NCBI GenBank assembly: GCA_018396795.1 | Contig: JAGTRH010000108.1 | Location: 1-5,069, forward strand | Length of the DNA: 5,069 nucleotides | Reading direction: 5' to 3' | From: Candidatus Bathyarchaeota archaeon | Lineage (GTDB): Archaea; Thermoproteota; Bathyarchaeia; Bathyarchaeales; B26-1 | In this document: one piece after another, positions 1 through 3,814 of the stretch | How the letters are laid out: each line of letters starts with the position of its first letter | Numbering within the stretch: the stretch's first letter is position 1 | Made by a program: the position numbers and the translations under genes | Notes under the pieces: model-generated | What the model saw: only the letters and a program-made list of their open reading frames with translations | Told to the model about the DNA's origin: nothing | The model's database searches: none

Positions 1-687
1 AGAAACGTATATGATCTCATTCAAAGCGTGAGAAGGAAATATAATATTAAGCGTGAGATTAAAATAGCCTTCGACGAATGGAATGTCTGGTACCCGGAGG
101 CTAAGCCTCCACTGCTTAGCCAATTTACAAGCGTCAAGGACGCTGTGTTTACGGCTGGTGTTTTGAATGCTTTACGTAGATTATGTAACGAGGTGCCAAT
201 AGCAGCGTTCACACAGACAGTAAACGTCTTACCATTAATTCTAGCATCAAATGATGGGCGAATGGTTCTAACCCCGCAGTACCTTGTATTCAAGATGTAC
301 GGCGAAAACACTGGTGATAACGTTCTTCCAGCGGTTTCAGACTCGCCGCTCTATAAATCAAGCGAGCTTGGCACTTATATTCCATTTATAGATGCATCGG
401 CTACAATTACAAAGGATGGAAAAACCCTTTATCTACACTTGGTGAATAGGCATGATTTGGATGCAGCGCATCTTCAGGTATCATTCAGGGGCTACAAGCC
501 AGTTAAGGGATGCATGCAGATTGTTGCAGGCGAAAGCGTTGAGTCCAAAAACACATTTGAGAACCCAAACGCGGTTAAAATCGAGAAAGGCAACGTTAAA
601 GTTGAAAATGACAATGTCATCCTTGAGTTGAAGCCGCATTCAGTTAACATCGTAAAATTGAGCGGTGAATCAACTGCTTCATATTAG
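1..687 (+). CDS. GH51 alpha-L-arabinofuranosidase, C-terminal part (partial at left edge)
   Basis: The reading frame is open from base 1 to the TAG at 685-687 (228 codons visible). The GTG at 28 is an internal Val codon, since the frame and the family similarity continue upstream of it. The enzyme class hydrolyses terminal alpha-L-arabinofuranosyl units from arabinan, arabinoxylan or arabino-oligosaccharides with retention. Visible residues 21-31 read KIAFDEWNVWY, the GH51 strand carrying the catalytic nucleophile Glu (window residue 26, codon 76-78). About 202 residues follow, close to what is usual after the nucleophile in ~500-residue GH51 enzymes, so the C-terminus appears intact. Further family marks are the QTVNVLPLIL helix region, the TPQYLVFKMY stretch, and the beta-sandwich with LVNRH and NTFENP (residues 184-189). 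The acid/base Glu and most of the TIM barrel lie outside the window. GH51 enzymes are often intracellular. The family is confident; the substrate (arabinan or arabinoxylan) cannot be told. Confidence 0.93.
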   Translation, partial: RNVYDLIQSVRRKYNIKREIKIAFDEWNVWYPEAKPPLLSQFTSVKDAVFTAGVLNALRRLCNEVPIAAFTQTVNVLPLILASNDGRMVLTPQYLVFKMYGENTGDNVLPAVSDSPLYKSSELGTYIPFIDASATITKDGKTLYLHLVNRHDLDAAHLQVSFRGYKPVKGCMQIVAGESVESKNTFENPNAVKIEKGNVKVENDNVILELKPHSVNIVKLSGESTASY

Positions 688-689
688 AA

Positions 690-718
690 TGAAAAATTTT
701 TCACCTCCCACCTTTTTT
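690..718 (+). terminator. Palindrome plus T-tract terminator after GH51
   Basis: Three bases after the GH51 stop there is a perfect 14-bp palindrome, TGAAAAATTTTTCA (690-703). A run of six T (713-718) follows in a pyrimidine-rich stretch. Archaeal termination depends mainly on T-runs in the non-template strand, so the T6 is the functional signal and the palindrome may assist. The stem is A/T only and would be weak. Confidence 0.5.
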
Positions 719-720
719 AG

Positions 721-765
721 TGTGAACCTCTGAGAGGTGTCATATTAAGTACATTTTTGTTCACA
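721..765. repeat. TGTGAAC / GTTCACA inverted repeat flanking the trpB2 promoter
   Basis: TGTGAAC at 721-727 is the exact reverse complement of GTTCACA at 759-765, with 31 bp between. The right half abuts the BRE/TATA element of the next gene. The arms are only 7 bp, so chance is possible, but the placement against the promoter makes a paired operator conceivable. Confidence 0.25.
726..738. repeat. 13-bp perfect dyad upstream of trpB2 promoter
   Basis: ACCTCT (726-731) and AGAGGT (733-738) are perfect inverted copies around a single G at 732. The dyad ends 32 bp before the TATA box of trpB2, where an archaeal regulator or activator could bind. As RNA it could only form a very small hairpin, so a DNA-binding site is the more likely reading. 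This is inference only. Confidence 0.35.
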
Positions 766-778
766 AAAGATTTAAATA
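765..778 (+). promoter_or_regulatory. BRE/TATA promoter of trpB2
   Basis: A-rich BRE AAAAGA (765-770) is followed directly by the TATA-like TTTAAATA (771-778). Archaeal transcription starts about 25 bp beyond the box centre, which gives an expected start near 798-802. That lies downstream of the GTG at 789 and about 20 nt before the TTG at 822, so this promoter supports the later start codon. Confidence 0.65.
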
Positions 779-808
779 TTACTTGTAGGTGCAATATTTT
801 ACATTCAC

Positions 809-814
809 AGGTGA
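809..814 (+). promoter_or_regulatory. Ribosome binding site deciding the trpB2 start
   Basis: AGGTGA (809-814) matches the archaeal anti-Shine-Dalgarno core and lies 7 nt before TTG 822. No comparable motif precedes the in-frame GTG at 789. It therefore selects the TTG as start. Confidence 0.65.
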
Positions 815-821
815 GATCAAG

Positions 822-2201
822 TTGAGGAAAATATTATTAAATGAGGATGATGTGCCTAAGCAATGGTACAATATTTTGCCTGATCTGCCGAAACCTTTGA
901 CTCCACCGATAAATCCGGCAACAAAGGAACCAGTGAAACCTGAGGAATTAATGGCATTGTTCTCAAAAGAGTGTATAATGCAGGAGGTTAGCCAAGAGCG
1001 TTGGATAGATATACCGAGCGAGGTGCGTGAGGCTTACATGCTTTGGAGACCAACGCCGCTTTATAGGGCCGAGGGGCTTGAGAGAGCGCTCAAGACGCCT
1101 GCAAAAATCTATTATAAATATGAGGGTGTAAGTCCTCCTGGGAGCCACAAGCCTAACACGGCTGTTGCTCAAGCCTATTATGCGATGAAGGAGGGCGTCG
1201 AGCGATTAACCACCGAGACTGGCGCTGGTCAGTGGGGTTCGGCTTTAGCGTTTGGTTGCATGCTCTTCGGATTAAAGACAACAGTCTACATGGTCAAAGT
1301 TAGTTATAACCAGAAGCCTTACAGGCGTATGCTAATGGAGTTATGGGGCGCAGAGGTTTACCCAAGCCCAAGTACTAACACTGAAAGTGGCAGAAGAATA
1401 CTCAAGGATGATCCAAATAATCCTGGAAGTTTGGGCATAGCCATAAGCGAGGCAATAGAAGATGCTGTAACACATAAAAATGTTAAATACTCTCTTGGAA
1501 GCGTTTTAAATCATGTTCTACTGCACCAAACGGTCGTTGGATTAGAGGCCAAGAAACAGCTAGAGATCGAAGATGACTACCCAGATCTAATCATTGGGTG
1601 TATTGGCGGTGGGAGTAGCTTCTCAGGGCTTTTCTGGCCATTCTACCATGATAAAGTCTCTAGAAGGGCTCCAAAAGATGTGCAATTCTTAGCCGTTGAA
1701 CCGACAGCATGCCCATCGATAACTAAGGGCTTCTACACTTATGACCACGGTGACACAGCGCGCTTGACACCAATGCTTAAAATGTACACTCTTGGGCACA
1801 TGTTTGTGCCAGCTCCAATACATGCCGGAGGTCTAAGATATCACGGAAAAGCTCCAACATTATGCTTGCTAAGTAAAGAGGGCATAGTTAAGACAACAGC
1901 CTACAATCAGGTCGACGTGTTTAGGGCAGCCCATCAATTCATGAGAACTGAGGGGTTTGTGCCAGCCCCGGAGCCGAGCCATGCAATAAAGGCTGTTATA
2001 GACGAAGCATTAAAGTGTAAGGAGACTGGCGAAGAGAAGACAATATTATTCCTGTTATGCGGCCATGGACACTTCGATATGCAGGCATTCGACGATTACT
2101 TAGCTGGAAGACTATTACCATACGAGTATCCAGAGGAGAAAATATTGGAGGCAATGCGTAAGCTTAAGGAATTATATCCGTGGCTGGAAATAGAACACTA
2201 G
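822..2201 (+). CDS. trpB2: TrpB2-type tryptophan synthase beta subunit (PLP enzyme)
   Basis: This is a complete protein of 459 residues from TTG 822, a normal length for TrpB2 and longer than classical TrpB1 (~390-400). The beta subunit condenses indole with L-serine to give L-tryptophan, using PLP, in the cytoplasm. Visible marks are the TrpB2-type N-terminus (residues 13-23, [11 protein letters not shown]), the PLP Schiff-base Lys110 in GSHKPN, and Glu132 in [11 protein letters not shown] (equivalent of the catalytic Glu109 of TrpB1). They also include the phosphate-binding loop GCIGGGS (259-265), HAGGLRYHG (334-342), EPSHA (384-388), and the TrpB2-specific GHGHFD (414-419) where TrpB1 has a Gly-Ser-Gly loop. 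An in-frame GTG at 789 would add 11 residues but lies before the predicted transcription start and has no ribosome binding site. No trpA or other trp gene is in the window, so this is an orphan copy (TrpB2o-like). Such copies have been suggested to salvage indole or to act as serine deaminases. The family is certain; the physiological role is not. Confidence 0.96.
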   Translation: MRKILLNEDDVPKQWYNILPDLPKPLTPPINPATKEPVKPEELMALFSKECIMQEVSQERWIDIPSEVREAYMLWRPTPLYRAEGLERALKTPAKIYYKYEGVSPPGSHKPNTAVAQAYYAMKEGVERLTTETGAGQWGSALAFGCMLFGLKTTVYMVKVSYNQKPYRRMLMELWGAEVYPSPSTNTESGRRILKDDPNNPGSLGIAISEAIEDAVTHKNVKYSLGSVLNHVLLHQTVVGLEAKKQLEIEDDYPDLIIGCIGGGSSFSGLFWPFYHDKVSRRAPKDVQFLAVEPTACPSITKGFYTYDHGDTARLTPMLKMYTLGHMFVPAPIHAGGLRYHGKAPTLCLLSKEGIVKTTAYNQVDVFRAAHQFMRTEGFVPAPEPSHAIKAVIDEALKCKETGEEKTILFLLCGHGHFDMQAFDDYLAGRLLPYEYPEEKILEAMRKLKELYPWLEIEH

Positions 2202-2210
2202 AGTCTCCAA

Positions 2211-2220
2211 ATAGCGCTAT
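2211..2220. repeat. 10-bp palindrome just after trpB2 stop
   Basis: ATAGCGCTAT is a perfect 10-bp palindrome starting 9 bp beyond the trpB2 stop. Short pyrimidine tracts follow (TTTT at 2256-2259 and CCTTTT at 2261-2266), which may serve as a weak T-rich terminator. Nothing stronger is visible between this gene and the next promoter. Confidence 0.3.
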
Positions 2221-2281
2221 CTACATAAAACCTCCCATCTTTCTAAACCGCGATATTTTACCTTTTGAAAAAGAATAATTC

Positions 2282-2291
2282 ATGTTAACAT
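2282..2291. repeat. 10-bp palindrome upstream of isomerase promoter
   Basis: ATGTTAACAT is a perfect palindrome ending 19 bp before the TATA-like box of the isomerase gene. The position is compatible with a regulator site, but A/T-rich 10-bp palindromes also arise by chance. Confidence 0.25.
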
Positions 2292-2303
2292 TTCTCTATT
2301 TAT

Positions 2304-2318
2304 GCAAAACAATATAAG
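2304..2318 (+). promoter_or_regulatory. BRE/TATA promoter of the sugar isomerase gene
   Basis: GCAAAAC (2304-2310) reads as a BRE and AATATAAG (2311-2318) as the TATA box. The expected transcription start is near 2340, leaving a leader of about 20 nt that contains the ribosome binding site. The box-to-start distance (49 bp) is nearly the same as for trpB2 (51 bp). Confidence 0.55.
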
Positions 2319-2346
2319 ATTGATACAGCGATGTACTTTAAGTGAA

Positions 2347-2353
2347 GGGGTGA
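2347..2353 (+). promoter_or_regulatory. Ribosome binding site for the TTG start of the isomerase
   Basis: GGGGTGA (2347-2353) lies 6 nt before TTG 2360. An in-frame TGA at 2357-2359 directly precedes that TTG, so no earlier start is possible. The next in-frame Met is residue 46, inside the fold. Confidence 0.7.
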
Positions 2354-2359
2354 ATTTGA

Positions 2360-3481
2360 TTGAGGGTTGATAAATCTAATTTAGCCAAGCTTGAGTCAGC
2401 GTATAAGGGTTATCTTGAGGGTGATGTGCTCGATAGGTTTCTTGAGGATTTCGATATAAAATTCTCGGCTGGACACTGGGCTGCTGGCGACTTCATGGAT
2501 AGGTTTGCTACTAAGGGCTACTTTCCGGAGTTAGATTCAAGCCTTGTGGCTCAGCTGAAAAGAGTGGCTGAGGCTGGCATAAAGGGTGTAGAGTTCCATG
2601 AAGTGCTTTTCTTAGATGAGAATCTCAGAGTTTCTGATGATAAAGTGGCGAGCGCTAAAGAAGCGTTGAAAAAATTTAACATCAAAGTTTCAAACATGAA
2701 TGTTAACATGTTTACTGACCCAAGATGGAAGCTTGGGAGCGTAACGCATCCAAATAGGGAAGTTAGGGAGAAAGCCCTTGAGGTTCTTTTGCAGGCGGCT
2801 GATTTGGCTAAGGATTTAGGTAGCCCAAGCCTTAGCTTTTGGCCAGGTCAAGACGGTTGGGATTACAACTTTGATTCTAATTATGGGCTTAAGTTCGAGT
2901 GGTTTTATGATGCCTGCCTTAAGGTTGCTAGACGCTGTAAAGATTTAGGATTAAAGTTTGGTGTTGAGGCTAAGCTTAAGGAGCCTAAGGAGGGCAACAT
3001 GATTGTTCCGACTACGCATCTATCGGGTTGGATAGCCTATAAGATTAATGAAGAGATTGGCTCAAAGGTTATGGGTGTAACGATAGATTACGGGCATGAG
3101 ATGATGTATGGTGTGGAGCCAGCATTCACCGTTTATGCGCTGAATAAGATGGATGTTCCAATAGTTGGGTTCCATGTGAACACGGCGAAGTACAGAAGTA
3201 ATGATGAGGATAGAATCTTTGGAACAGGAGACGTATGGTGCTTCGTGGACTATTTATATGCGGCCGTAGATGTAGGATACAACGGGTGGTTCGCTGAGGA
3301 TCAATTCACGTACAGAATGGATCCGGTGGATGCAATGAAGTTGAGTAAGGAGATCTTTGGAAACCTGATGAAAAAAGCCCTTCTAATATATGCCAGAAAG
3401 GAGGATCTGGAGAAGGTTAGGGAGACAGGAGATCAAGCAAAAATAATAAACCTTGTAAAAAAGATTATGTTTACTGAATGA
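2360..3481 (+). CDS. Xylose/L-rhamnose isomerase-like TIM-barrel sugar isomerase
   Basis: This is a complete 373-residue protein from TTG 2360. It belongs to the xylose isomerase-like TIM-barrel superfamily, whose members interconvert aldoses and ketoses (or epimerise ketoses) with two divalent metals. Placed against actinobacterial XylA from memory, the key positions fall in order: Trp40 (XylA Trp16), His80 (His54), Trp161 in FWPGQDG (Trp137), Glu203 and Lys205 (Glu181, Lys183), Asp243 and His246 in DYGH (Glu217, His220), Asp282 and Asp284 (Asp255, Asp257), and Asp314 (Asp287). The Asp243 / His272 pair and the stretch HVNTAKY resemble Pseudomonas L-rhamnose isomerase (Asp254, His281, HFNDSKY). 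The partner of XylA His54, Asp57, is not conserved (Leu83). There is no signal peptide, so it is cytoplasmic. It lies between an arabinofuranosidase and a rhamnosidase gene, so L-rhamnose, L-arabinose or D-xylose are plausible substrates. A keto-sugar 3-epimerase role is an alternative. The fold is confident; the substrate is open. Confidence 0.88.
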   Translation: MRVDKSNLAKLESAYKGYLEGDVLDRFLEDFDIKFSAGHWAAGDFMDRFATKGYFPELDSSLVAQLKRVAEAGIKGVEFHEVLFLDENLRVSDDKVASAKEALKKFNIKVSNMNVNMFTDPRWKLGSVTHPNREVREKALEVLLQAADLAKDLGSPSLSFWPGQDGWDYNFDSNYGLKFEWFYDACLKVARRCKDLGLKFGVEAKLKEPKEGNMIVPTTHLSGWIAYKINEEIGSKVMGVTIDYGHEMMYGVEPAFTVYALNKMDVPIVGFHVNTAKYRSNDEDRIFGTGDVWCFVDYLYAAVDVGYNGWFAEDQFTYRMDPVDAMKLSKEIFGNLMKKALLIYARKEDLEKVRETGDQAKIINLVKKIMFTE

Positions 3482-3520
3482 AACTGCCTAAAAAGCATTT
3501 TATTCCAAACCCCCCTTTAC

Positions 3521-3530
3521 AATTTTTTAG
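3521..3530 (+). terminator. T-tract terminator after the isomerase gene
   Basis: A run of six T (3523-3528) lies 42 bp after the TGA, preceded by a C/T-rich stretch. Its sequence TTTTTTAG is the same octamer as at 713-720 after the GH51 gene. This fits the T-run type of archaeal intrinsic termination. No stable stem precedes it. Confidence 0.45.
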
Positions 3531-3580
3531 ATTTCTCACCACCAACGAAACCTAGAGAGACAAAAATCTTACTACTGCTG

Positions 3581-3594
3581 TTTTTTCCAAAAAA
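3581..3594. terminator. T6-CC-A6 dyad, possible second terminator
   Basis: Six T (3581-3586), CC, then six A (3589-3594) form an exact inverted repeat. It gives a T-run on both strands, so it could end transcription from either direction, as a backup for the isomerase transcript. The loop is too short for a true RNA hairpin of full length. Confidence 0.3.
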
Positions 3595-3675
3595 TTTCAA
3601 TGTGATAGCGTGTACTTCAATCCTCAAAATCCCGCTATTCAAATTTTACTTAGAAAACTATTGGCTTTTTAAGAA

Positions 3676-3696
3676 TAGAACTCTAGCAGAGGTTTA
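3676..3696 (+). repeat. Small imperfect hairpin in the spacer
   Basis: The segment 3676-3684 (TAGAACTCT) can pair with 3688-3696 (AGAGGTTTA) around an AGC loop, with one mismatch (3680/3692) and one G-U pair. It lies about 120 bp before the GH106 start, upstream of its promoter, so it is unlikely to be in that gene's leader unless the TATA-like element further up is used. The function is unknown. Confidence 0.25.
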
Positions 3697-3771
3697 ATTC
3701 TAAGTTGATTATATCTGTGGGTTATATAGAAGTAAACGTGCCCGGCATGTTATTTGAGGGGTTTATGAAAG

Positions 3772-3795
3772 TTTTATAAGATGTTCCTTATAAAA
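3772..3795 (+). promoter_or_regulatory. Promoter with operator-like perfect dyad before the GH106 gene
   Basis: TTTTATAAG (3772-3780) and CTTATAAAA (3787-3795) are exact reverse complements separated by six bases (ATGTTC). The left half, preceded by the purine-rich GAAAG (3767-3771), makes a good BRE/TATA box. It predicts transcription from about 3801 and a short leader to ATG 3815. The right half could itself act as a TATA box for a leaderless transcript starting near 3815. A dimeric repressor bound to the dyad would block TBP access, which fits a sugar-inducible gene. The symmetry is directly seen; the regulatory role is inferred. Confidence 0.5.
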
Positions 3796-3802
3796 TACCA
3801 AT

Positions 3803-3808
3803 GGGGGA
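3803..3808 (+). promoter_or_regulatory. Weak ribosome binding site of the GH106 gene
   Basis: GGGGGA (3803-3808) lies 6 nt before ATG 3815 and is a G-rich, imperfect Shine-Dalgarno match. ATGs at 3801 and 3808 are in other frames, and an in-frame TAA at 3791-3793 makes 3815 the first possible start. Confidence 0.45.
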
Positions 3809-3814
3809 TGTTTT

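Larger units (their letters stand above)
3482..3814. other. 333-bp non-coding spacer between isomerase and rhamnosidase genes
   Basis: I find no convincing coding frame and no tRNA in this A/T-rich stretch. It holds a T-tract terminator for the isomerase gene, a T6-CC-A6 dyad, a short hairpin, a weak TATA-like TTATATAG (3722-3729) and the promoter with operator-like dyad of the GH106 gene. It is more than twice as long as the other two spacers, consistent with more regulation, but no known riboswitch or sRNA was recognised. Confidence 0.6.

Noticed and set aside
28..30. GTG at 28 as the start of a 219-residue protein
   Set aside because: The frame is open to base 1 and the GH51 similarity needs hundreds of residues upstream, so this is an internal valine codon.
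21..311. 96-residue open frame on the minus strand
   Set aside because: It lies opposite the GH51 coding region, which has strong family motifs; the antisense product resembles no known protein and has no promoter or ribosome site.
690..703. Palindrome after GH51 as a strong rho-independent-type hairpin
   Set aside because: The arms are almost purely A/T and leave no loop, so a stable RNA stem is unlikely; only the nearby T6 is kept as terminator evidence.
963..1172. 69-residue open frame on the minus strand
   Set aside because: It is antisense to the conserved core of trpB2, including the PLP lysine motif; a shadow frame.
3482..3814. CRISPR array, insertion sequence or tRNA in the long spacer
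   Set aside because: No regularly spaced direct repeats, no transposase fragments or terminal repeats with target duplication, and no cloverleaf with a T-arm motif could be found on either strand.
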